From positions 1-5,144 of the forward strand of contig CALEPU010000091.1 in assembly GCA_937913075.1 (NCBI GenBank): a DNA stretch of 5,144 bases, given 5' to 3'. Under the pieces are notes generated by a model that did no database searches, had not been told where the DNA came from, and saw only the letters and a list, made by a program, of their open reading frames with translations. The position numbers and the translations under genes were made by a program. The DNA is from an uncultured Clostridia bacterium. GTDB taxonomy: Bacteria > Bacillota > Clostridia > Christensenellales > CAG-138. Shown in pieces: positions 1 through 5,144 of the stretch; the first letter of the stretch is position 1, and each line of letters starts with the position of its first letter.

Positions 1-1664
1 TCGGCCTCGGCCTGGGGCACGATCTGCTTCATGCGCTTGTCGCGGCTGGCGATCTCGATGGTGCCGTTCTTCAGGCCCTTGGGGCTGATCACCACGCGCA
101 GGGGTACGCCGAACAGGTCGGCGTCGGAGAACATCACGCCGGCGCTGACGCTGCGGTCGTCCCAGAGCACCTCTATGCCCTTCGCGGTCAAATCGTCGTA
201 CAGCTTTTGGCTGGCCTCGGTCCCCTCCGGCTGGTCGGCCCGCAGGGAGCAGATCTGCACGTGCCAGGGAGCTATGGTGATGGGCCAGATGGGGCCGTAA
301 TCGTCGTGATGCGCCTCGCAGACGGAAGCGATAAGACGGCCTACGCCGATGCCGTAGCAGCCCATTATGGGGTTGACCCTTGCGCCGTTTTCGTCGTCAT
401 AGGTCATGCCCATAGCCTCGGTATAGCGTTTGCCGAGTTGGAAGATATTGCCGACCTCGATGCCGCGCTTAATGCTGAGGGAATGCTTTGAGCAGTTGGG
501 GCATACGCCGCCCTCGACCGCCTTTGTGAGATCGAGATAGACGGTATCGGCAGGCAGATCGCGCGCAGGAGTGAAGCCGGTGAAATGATACTCCTCGCGG
601 TTGGCGCCGCAGACGAGGTTTGTCGCGCCCACAAGGGAGCGGTCGTAAAGCACCGTGACGCTCGTTTTGAGGGCATAGGGACCGATGTTGCCGGCGGTAA
701 GATCGGCATTTTCAAGGTCGGCTGCGGGGTGTATCTCACTCTTCAAGTAATTGGTGAGCTTGGTCTCGTTTACTTCCCTGTCGCCGCGGCAGAACACGAG
801 CACGTAGGAGTCGTCATCGTTTCTTTGATAGACTACCGCCTTGCAGCTCTTTTCATTGGGCATATGGAGCATCTCGCCAACGGCGTCTATCGTCTTGGCT
901 TCGCCCGTGAATACCTCGGTGATGGGCAAAAGCTCTGCGTCGGCAGCATTCTCCGTTATTGCCTCGCATGCCTCCATGTTGGCTCTGAAGCCGCATTCGG
1001 GACAGAAGACGATGCTGTCCTCGCCGATATCTGTAAGGAGCATGAACTCGTGGCTGACCTTGCCGCCCATCATGCCGCTGTCGGACTTGACGGCGATGAC
1101 CTCGGGCACGCCCGCCCTTGCGTAGATGCGCTCGTAAGCACGGTAGGCACGGTCGTAATATTTTTCAAGATCTGCCTGTGAGGTATGGAAGGAGTAAGCG
1201 TCCTTCATTGTGAACTCGCGCACCCTTATAAGACCGCCCCTCGCCCTCGGCTCGTCGCGGAACTTGGTCTGTATCTGATATATCATGAACGGGTACTTTT
1301 GATAAGTGCCCGCTACGTTCATAGCAAGCTGCACGGCCTCATGGGTCATGCCGAGCACCATATCGGCGCCGCTGCGATCCTTAAAGCGCAGAAGCTCCTT
1401 CCCGATAGACTCCCACCTGCCGGAGGACTGCCAAAGCGATGCGGGCATAACTACGGGGAAAAGCACCTCCTGCCCGTCAATAGCATCCATCTCCTCACGG
1501 AGTATCCTTTCTATCTTGTTCTGTATGCGTTTGGCGGGGGTAAAGAGCGAGTAAATGCCGTTGCCGACGAGCTTCATATAGCCGCCGCGTGTCATCAAAT
1601 TTTGGCTCTCGATATCGAAAGCGCGCTCCTTAAATCTCTCCCCGAGAATATTCCTAACCTTCAT
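1..1664 (-). CDS. proS: Prolyl-tRNA synthetase, bacterial type with editing insertion; 3' end cut by window edge
   Basis: Class II aminoacyl-tRNA synthetase that activates proline with ATP and charges tRNA-Pro in the cytosol. 554 codons are visible and no stop is reached; the family is usually about 570 residues, so only a short tail is missing. Seen in the translation: the TxE loop (T107-H-E109), motif 2 around FRDE (136-139) with GGLIRVREFTMKDAYSFH (143-160), and motif 3 GCYGIGVGRL (435-444). Between motifs 2 and 3 lies a YbaK-like insertion (about 245-385) with K275 and H360, which I align with the editing residues K279 and H369 of E. coli ProRS. CxxC pairs at 221/224 and 388/391 flank it and could bind zinc (inference). 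The anticodon-binding domain runs from about 466 to the edge (DDR 502-504, DADLFGVPLRVV 514-525). The ATG at 1664 has GGGAG six bases upstream. It lies 72 bp after serA with no clear promoter of its own. Oddities: two residues appear missing just after TxE, and composition shifts sharply below position ~260. Confidence 0.96.
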   Translation of the reverse strand, partial: MKVRNILGERFKERAFDIESQNLMTRGGYMKLVGNGIYSLFTPAKRIQNKIERILREEMDAIDGQEVLFPVVMPASLWQSSGRWESIGKELLRFKDRSGADMVLGMTHEAVQLAMNVAGTYQKYPFMIYQIQTKFRDEPRARGGLIRVREFTMKDAYSFHTSQADLEKYYDRAYRAYERIYARAGVPEVIAVKSDSGMMGGKVSHEFMLLTDIGEDSIVFCPECGFRANMEACEAITENAADAELLPITEVFTGEAKTIDAVGEMLHMPNEKSCKAVVYQRNDDDSYVLVFCRGDREVNETKLTNYLKSEIHPAADLENADLTAGNIGPYALKTSVTVLYDRSLVGATNLVCGANREEYHFTGFTPARDLPADTVYLDLTKAVEGGVCPNCSKHSLSIKRGIEVGNIFQLGKRYTEAMGMTYDDENGARVNPIMGCYGIGVGRLIASVCEAHHDDYGPIWPITIAPWHVQICSLRADQPEGTEASQKLYDDLTAKGIEVLWDDRSVSAGVMFSDADLFGVPLRVVISPKGLKNGTIEIASRDKRMKQIVPQAEA

Positions 1665-1670
1665 AAAATG

Positions 1671-1675
1671 CTCCC
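1671..1675 (-). promoter_or_regulatory. Ribosome binding site of proS
   Basis: GGGAG on the minus strand, six bases before the ATG at 1664, which supports that start. The same bases lie inside a 7-base direct repeat (1670-1676 and 1713-1719) and are complementary to the downstream arm of the hairpin at 1690-1718. The site could therefore be masked if that hairpin opened. Confidence 0.75.
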
Positions 1676-1689
1676 GTAAAAATCAGTTT

Positions 1690-1718
1690 GGGAGCCGACG
1701 CGAAAAACGGCGGCTCCC
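1690..1718 (-). promoter_or_regulatory. GC-rich intergenic hairpin between serA and proS
   Basis: A perfect 8-bp inverted repeat, GGGAGCCG / CGGCTCCC (1711-1718 with 1690-1697), encloses a 13-nt loop. It starts 18 bases after the serA stop. On the minus strand a run of five T's follows (1678-1682), but it is separated from the stem by seven bases (AAACTGA), so this is not a textbook intrinsic terminator. It may be a partial terminator or attenuator, or an mRNA-end-stabilising stem for serC-serA. The hairpin is seen directly; its role is inference. Confidence 0.6.
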
Positions 1719-1736
1719 GCAAAGAAAACCTATTGA

Positions 1737-2654
1737 TTATGCAAAGAACTTGCCGATGATATCGACGATCTCAGCGCCGATACGCTTCTGAGCCTCGACG
1801 GTGGAAGCGCCGATATGGGGGGTGCAGCTCACCATGGGGTGAGAATAGAGCGCCTCGTTCTTGGAGGGCTCCTCCGCCCAAACGTCAAGACCTGCGGAGC
1901 GAACCTTGCCGGAGTTCAGCGCGTCGAGGAGAGCGTTCTCGTCGATGTTGGCGCCGCGGCTGGTGTTGATGATGTTGACGCCGTCCTTCATCTTGGCGAT
2001 GGTATCTGCATTGATGAGGGGCTTGCCGTCAAGGCTGGGGGTGTGGAGGCTGATGAAATCGGAGTTTGCAAGAAGCTCGTCCATCTCGACGTACTTCATG
2101 TTCTCGTTCTCGATACCCTCTACGTGGAAGATATCATAAGCCAGTACCTTCATACCGAGAGCCCGAGCCATGCGGCCGAGGGACTGACCGATACGACCGT
2201 AGCCGATAACGCCGAGGGTCTTGCCGCCGAGCTCGATACCCTTAGCATAAGCCTTCTTCTCCCATTTGTTCTCACGCATGGAATGACCGGCAGCAGAGAC
2301 GAACCTTGCGCAGGAGAGCATATGAGCGAGTGCCAGCTCAGCAACTGCGTCGGAGGAAGCCCGGGGAGTGTTCCTGACCTCGATGCCCTTGGTCTTGGCA
2401 TACTCGTGGTCGATATTGTCGATGCCGACGCCGCCCCTGATGATGAGCTTTAGCCTGCCTGCCTCGGCAGCGCTGTCGATGGCGGGAACGCGAACCTTGG
2501 TCGCGCTGCGGACTACGAGAACGTCAAACTCCTTGACAAGCTGACAGAGCTCATCGGGAGTGGGGGTGGTCTCGGGAACTACTACCTCATTGCCCTGCTC
2601 ACGGAGCTTGGCAATGGCGGATTTTTCCATACCGTCAGATGCAAGAATACGCAT
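1737..2654 (-). CDS. serA: D-3-phosphoglycerate dehydrogenase, short form without ACT domain
   Basis: NAD-dependent oxidation of 3-phosphoglycerate to 3-phosphohydroxypyruvate, the first step of serine synthesis, in the cytosol. The 305-residue protein has the D-2-hydroxyacid dehydrogenase layout: an N-terminal substrate-binding part with RSATKVR (49-55) and RGGVGIDNID (73-82); a Rossmann domain with GYGRIG (151-156) and D174, the usual NAD-selecting acid; and the catalytic trio R233 (NTSRG), E262 (AEEP) and H280 (TPHIG). It ends soon after the catalytic domain. The ACT domain that gives E. coli SerA its serine feedback is absent, so allosteric inhibition by that route is not expected. The ATG at 2654 has AAGGAG ten bases upstream. 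It lies 37 bp after serC, which makes the next enzyme of the pathway, and this context favours SerA over a generic hydroxyacid dehydrogenase. Confidence 0.95.
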   Translation of the reverse strand: MRILASDGMEKSAIAKLREQGNEVVVPETTPTPDELCQLVKEFDVLVVRSATKVRVPAIDSAAEAGRLKLIIRGGVGIDNIDHEYAKTKGIEVRNTPRASSDAVAELALAHMLSCARFVSAAGHSMRENKWEKKAYAKGIELGGKTLGVIGYGRIGQSLGRMARALGMKVLAYDIFHVEGIENENMKYVEMDELLANSDFISLHTPSLDGKPLINADTIAKMKDGVNIINTSRGANIDENALLDALNSGKVRSAGLDVWAEEPSKNEALYSHPMVSCTPHIGASTVEAQKRIGAEIVDIIGKFFA

Positions 2655-2664
2655 GATATTGTAT

Positions 2665-2670
2665 CTCCTT
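2665..2670 (-). promoter_or_regulatory. Ribosome binding site of serA
   Basis: AAGGAG on the minus strand, ten bases before the serA ATG and inside the 37-bp serC-serA gap. It is a strong consensus site and fixes the start. Confidence 0.85.
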
Positions 2671-2691
2671 ACTTATTAGTTGATGTTTGGC

Positions 2692-3783
2692 TTACGCCAT
2701 GTGCTCGGCTTCGTACTTCTTGAGGAAGTCAACGAGAGCTGCGACGCCCTCCTTGGGCATAGCGTTGTAGATGGAGGCCCTGAGACCGCCGACGGACTTA
2801 TGGCCCTTGAGGTTATCGAAGCCCGCAGCCTTGGTAGCGGCAACGACCTCTGCATCCTGCTCCTTGGTGGGAGTGACGAAGGGAACGTTCATGAGGGAAC
2901 GGAACTCGGGCTCAACGGTGCCCTTGAAGAGCTTGGACTGATCGAGGAAGTCATAAAGGATCTTGGCCTTCTCCTCGTTCATCTTTGCCATAGCCTCGAG
3001 GCCGCCGATGCTCTTCAAATACTTGAAGACCTGACCGCAAACGTAGATGGACCAGCAGTTAGGGGTGTTGTAGAGAGAATCGTTCTTGGCGTGGGTGGCG
3101 TAGCTCATGTAGGTGGGTACCCAAGTGGGCAGATCCTCACGGATCAGATCCTCACGCATGATGACGATGACCATACCTGCGGGGCCGATGTTCTTCTGTA
3201 CGCCGCCGTAGATCACGCCGTAATCCGAGACGTTGCAGGGCTTGGACAGGAACATGGAGCTCTGGTCGGAAACGAGGATCTTGCCCTTGGTATTGGGGAG
3301 CTGCCGGAAGGTAGTGCCGTGGATGGTCTCATTCTCGCAGATGTAGACGTAATCGGCGTCCTCGCTGATGGGCAGATCGGAGCAATCGGGGATATAGCTG
3401 TAATTGCGATCCTCGCTGGTTGCGACAAGGTTGATCTTGCCGTACTTCTTAGCCTCGGCATACGCCTTCTTGGACCAGTTGCCGGTGACGATGTAGTCTG
3501 CAACGCCGTTCTTCATAAGGTTCATGGGGATCATGGCGAACTGGAGAGTTGCGCCGCCCTGAATGAACATTACCTTGTAGTTGTCGGGGATGTTCATGAG
3601 ATCGCGCAGATCCTGCTCAGCCTCCTTGATGATGGTATCAAATACCTTGGAACGGTGGCTCATCTCCATAACGCACATGCCGGAGCCCTGATAATTCATC
3701 AGGTTATCGCGGATATCCTCGAGCACCTTCTCGGGGAGTATGGAGGGACCTGCGGAGAAGTTGTAAATACGATCGTATGCCAT
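2692..3783 (-). CDS. serC: Phosphoserine aminotransferase
   Basis: PLP-dependent transfer of the amino group from glutamate to 3-phosphohydroxypyruvate, giving O-phosphoserine; the family also acts in bacterial pyridoxal phosphate synthesis in some species. The length of 363 residues is normal. Seen: an N-terminal NFSAGPS (8-14); H43-R44 of SHRS; QGGAT (75-79) for the PLP phosphate; W103 stacking on the cofactor; D173 for the pyridine nitrogen; and the Schiff-base lysine K197 in GGVQKNIGPAG (193-203). The C-terminal substrate loop is GHKSVGGLRAS (327-337) with R335. In it K329 stands where I recall an arginine in most members (GHR). The segment after D173 reads DQSS where DMSS is common. The ATG at 3783 has AAGGAG nine bases upstream and a good promoter 60-90 bp upstream. 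It is the first gene of the serC-serA unit. Confidence 0.97.
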   Translation of the reverse strand: MAYDRIYNFSAGPSILPEKVLEDIRDNLMNYQGSGMCVMEMSHRSKVFDTIIKEAEQDLRDLMNIPDNYKVMFIQGGATLQFAMIPMNLMKNGVADYIVTGNWSKKAYAEAKKYGKINLVATSEDRNYSYIPDCSDLPISEDADYVYICENETIHGTTFRQLPNTKGKILVSDQSSMFLSKPCNVSDYGVIYGGVQKNIGPAGMVIVIMREDLIREDLPTWVPTYMSYATHAKNDSLYNTPNCWSIYVCGQVFKYLKSIGGLEAMAKMNEEKAKILYDFLDQSKLFKGTVEPEFRSLMNVPFVTPTKEQDAEVVAATKAAGFDNLKGHKSVGGLRASIYNAMPKEGVAALVDFLKKYEAEHMA

Positions 3784-3792
3784 ATCGGTTTG

Positions 3793-3798
3793 CTCCTT
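3793..3798 (-). promoter_or_regulatory. Ribosome binding site of serC
   Basis: AAGGAG on the minus strand with a nine-base spacer to the ATG at 3783. It confirms the chosen start, with the conserved NFSAGPS motif beginning at residue 8. Confidence 0.85.
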
Positions 3799-3809
3799 AT
3801 GATTATATT

Positions 3810-3826
3810 TGCCCTTTTTACGGGCA
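3810..3826 (-). promoter_or_regulatory. Small hairpin in the serC leader
   Basis: Minus-strand TGCCC / GGGCA form a 5-bp stem with a 7-base loop (GTAAAAA). It sits between the predicted transcription start (near 3835) and the serC ribosome binding site, ending 11 bases before AAGGAG. It is too small for a known amino-acid riboswitch or T-box. It may be a 5'-end stability element or may be chance. Confidence 0.35.
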
Positions 3827-3841
3827 TATTTTTCTAACTGG

Positions 3842-3869
3842 ATTATACCACAAAGAAAAATCCGTTCAA
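3842..3869 (-). promoter_or_regulatory. Sigma-A type promoter for serC-serA (probably also proS)
   Basis: On the minus strand TTGAAC (3864-3869) and a perfect TATAAT (3842-3847) are separated by 16 bases. The -10 box is preceded by TGG, an extended -10. Transcription would begin near 3835, giving a leader of about 50 bases before the serC ATG. The -35 box lies inside an inverted repeat (3862-3883), so a repressor or the upstream terminator could affect it. Confidence 0.8.
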
Positions 3870-3883
3870 CCTTTTTTGAGCGG
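3852..3883 (-). terminator. Probable imperfect intrinsic terminator of the rodA unit
   Basis: Downstream of rodA the minus strand reads CCGCTCAA, a six-base loop, then TTGAACGG. This forms an 8-position stem (3876-3883 with 3862-3869) with one C-A mismatch. ATTTTTCTTT follows at once. The layout is that of a rho-independent terminator, but the mismatch and short GC segment make it weak. The downstream arm coincides with the -35 box of the serC promoter. Confidence 0.5.
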
Positions 3884-3927
3884 AAATAAGGATATATTTA
3901 TTTGTGCGGTCAGATAAAGGCAGGCAC

Positions 3928-5118
3928 TCAGCGGTTCCTTACCTTTTCGGAGCGTCTTTTCTTCTTGACGGGGTGGCGCATATAGACGTTCAGCACTATG
4001 CCGACGCCTATCATATTGGTGAGCATATTCGAGCCGCCGTAGCTGACGAAGGGCAGCGGTATGCCCGTCATGGGCATGAGGCCGATCGTCATGCCGATAT
4101 TTTCAAAAACGTGCGATATCAGCATTGCTATAACGCCGACGGCGAGCAGCATGCCGAAATTATCCCTTGCTTTAATTGCGATATAGAGCCAGCGGAAGGC
4201 GAGCACGAAGAACATGACTATAAGTATGGCTCCGCCAACGAAGCCTACGCCCTCGACTATGCCGGAATAGATGAAGTCGGTATGACGCTCAGGCACGTAT
4301 TTGAGCTGCGCCAATGTGCTGCGGCTGAAAAAGCCCTTGCCCAAGAGCCCGCCGGAGCCTATGACGACCTTTGATTTGCTTACCTGATAGCCCGCGCCAA
4401 GGGGATCGTACTCGGGATTGAGGAACGATATTATCCTCTCCCTCTGCCTATTGCTGAAAACAAAATAGTAAGCGAGCGGCAGCACCGTGCCGGCTGCGAC
4501 GGCCGCGCCCAATATGTAACGCCATTTTATCCGCGCGGCGAAGAGCATGAACGCCATTATGACGAGCAGCACGAATGCCGTGCCGTAATCGGGCTGCAAA
4601 ACTATAAGCCCGAAGGGCAGCAGAGTATAGCCCAGCGCAAGCCCTATATCCTTTATGCGGAGTATCCTGCCGTCCTGATCCATAGCCTTGGAAACGACCT
4701 TGGCAAGCTGCACCACGAGCACCACTTTCATAAGCTCGCCGGGCTGAATGTTCCTCTCCAATGACTCGAAAACAAACCAGCCCTGTGCGCCGCCGCGCAC
4801 CTTGCCGAAGACGAAAAGCAACGCCAAAAGACCCACGTTACCTATGTAGACGTACGGTATCAGAGGCTTGAAAATGCTGTAATCGAACAGCATTACGAAT
4901 ATCATCGCGGCAAAGCCGACCATGAAGTTGACGACCTGTCTCTTCACAAAATCGAGGTTCAGCCTTGCTATGACGTCCGAAATGCCCTTCTCCGTACCGT
5001 CAAACGGAGTAGCAAGCACCGAGCAGAGCGCAATAAGACCGAAGCCCACGAGCGCAAAAACAAGCAATATCGTGAACCAATCTATGCTTTTGAGATCTTT
5101 TTTATCGTATAAGCTCAA
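3928..5118 (-). CDS. rodA: Rod-shape peptidoglycan glycosyltransferase RodA (SEDS family)
   Basis: Polytopic membrane enzyme that polymerises lipid II into glycan strands during side-wall elongation, working with a class B PBP and the MreBCD complex. The length of 396 residues fits RodA. About ten hydrophobic segments are visible, roughly 13-33, 60-79, 87-105, 128-142, 157-175, 178-195, 201-221, 287-309, 321-341 and 358-379. SEDS landmarks are W114 in GAQGW; QPGE (125-128); LQPDYGTA (174-181); GSGGLLGKGF (254-263); ERHTDF (277-282) with D281 as the expected catalytic aspartate; and NIGMTIGLMPMTGIPLPFVSYGGS (340-363 region). ERHTDF and TGIPLPFVSYGG favour RodA over FtsW. A basic tail (KKKRR, 385-389) ends the protein. 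The start is TTG at 5118, with GGAG ten bases upstream. No ATG lies upstream in frame in the window, and the next in-frame ATG (residue 66) would remove the first transmembrane segment. The TTG overlaps the stop of the preceding frame. Confidence 0.95.
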   Translation of the reverse strand: MSLYDKKDLKSIDWFTILLVFALVGFGLIALCSVLATPFDGTEKGISDVIARLNLDFVKRQVVNFMVGFAAMIFVMLFDYSIFKPLIPYVYIGNVGLLALLFVFGKVRGGAQGWFVFESLERNIQPGELMKVVLVVQLAKVVSKAMDQDGRILRIKDIGLALGYTLLPFGLIVLQPDYGTAFVLLVIMAFMLFAARIKWRYILGAAVAAGTVLPLAYYFVFSNRQRERIISFLNPEYDPLGAGYQVSKSKVVIGSGGLLGKGFFSRSTLAQLKYVPERHTDFIYSGIVEGVGFVGGAILIVMFFVLAFRWLYIAIKARDNFGMLLAVGVIAMLISHVFENIGMTIGLMPMTGIPLPFVSYGGSNMLTNMIGVGIVLNVYMRHPVKKKRRSEKVRNR

Positions 5119-5144
5119 ATTATGCCGACTCCGAAGAATACGCC
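5115..5144 (-). CDS. C-terminal end of an unidentified upstream gene (partial)
   Basis: One minus-strand frame entering from the right edge reads GVFFGVGII and stops at TGA (5115-5117). That stop shares bases with the TTG start of rodA in the form TTGA, the usual overlap of coupled genes. Only nine residues are visible, mostly hydrophobic, so the product cannot be named. An alternative is that this is only noncoding leader of rodA. The shared TTGA and the ribosome binding site inside it make a real gene end somewhat more likely. Confidence 0.35.
   Translation of the reverse strand, partial: GVFFGVGII
5129..5132 (-). promoter_or_regulatory. Ribosome binding site supporting the TTG start of rodA
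   Basis: GGAG on the minus strand, ten bases before TTG at 5118. It lies inside the end of the upstream reading frame, as expected for translationally coupled genes. It is the main reason for accepting a TTG start. Confidence 0.6.

Noticed and set aside
585..1181. Plus-strand open frames opposite proS (also 1185-1679)
   Set aside because: They are antisense to well-conserved ProRS domains and their translations resemble no family I know.
1678..1718. Canonical rho-independent terminator after serA
   Set aside because: The stem is good but seven non-T bases separate it from a T run of only five, and the proS ribosome binding site follows directly; I list it as a hairpin of uncertain role.
1815..2453. 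Plus-strand open frame of 212 codons opposite serA
   Set aside because: Antisense shadow of serA, with no ribosome binding site worth noting and no recognisable motif.
3802..3807. Second TATAAT on the minus strand just before the serC ribosome binding site
   Set aside because: No -35-like hexamer lies 16-18 bases upstream, and a start from it would fall inside the ribosome binding site.
2680..3837. Plus-strand open frame of 385 codons opposite serC
   Set aside because: It lies exactly antisense to a complete, motif-rich serC. It shows no recognisable domain and arises from the codon bias of serC leaving few stops on the opposite strand.
3784..3927. Possible T-box or amino-acid riboswitch before serC
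   Set aside because: The leader after the promoter is only about 50 bases with a single 5-bp stem, and no T-box consensus or riboswitch core is visible.
1..5144. Mobile element, CRISPR array, tRNA/rRNA gene or novel defence system
   Set aside because: Nearly all bases are covered by four recognisable housekeeping genes; no spaced repeats, terminal inverted repeats, tRNA-like folds or unknown large reading frames on the coding strand were seen.

Overview
The window carries a compact set of housekeeping genes, all on the minus strand. Read in the direction of transcription (right to left) they are: the last codons of an unidentified gene, rodA, serC, serA and proS, which runs off the left edge. 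The proteins look like those of a Firmicute of the class Clostridia, probably a gut-type Oscillospiraceae/Ruminococcaceae relative. Reasons are the insertion-domain prolyl-tRNA synthetase with a GNIFQLG / CYGIGVGRL signature, the short SerA without an ACT domain, the serC-serA pair, strong AAGGAG ribosome binding sites and a canonical TTGAAC/TATAAT promoter. The taxonomic call is inference from remembered family features, not a search.

Layout: 5115-5144 holds the end of an upstream reading frame whose stop overlaps the TTG start of rodA (3928-5118), a membrane glycosyltransferase of cell-wall elongation. The gap at 3784-3927 is the main control region. It has a probable imperfect intrinsic terminator for rodA, whose stem overlaps the -35 box of a good extended -10 promoter. 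A short leader with a small hairpin then leads into serC (2692-3783). serA (1737-2654) follows after 37 bp. Next comes a 72-bp gap with a strong GC-rich hairpin that shares a 7-base repeat with the proS ribosome binding site. proS (1-1664, 554 codons visible) lacks only its last few residues.

How the genes work together: SerA oxidises 3-phosphoglycerate and SerC transaminates the product to phosphoserine, so the pair supplies two of the three steps of serine synthesis. The phosphatase SerB is not in the window. ProS charges tRNA-Pro and probably shares the serC promoter, because no separate promoter or T-box leader is visible in front of it. RodA belongs to a different, upstream transcription unit.

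I found no mobile element, CRISPR array, RNA gene or new defence or biosynthetic system. The points most worth a second look are the abrupt change in base composition and leucine codon use over the last ~85 visible codons of proS (1 to about 260), the competing hairpins before proS, and the terminator/promoter overlap before serC.
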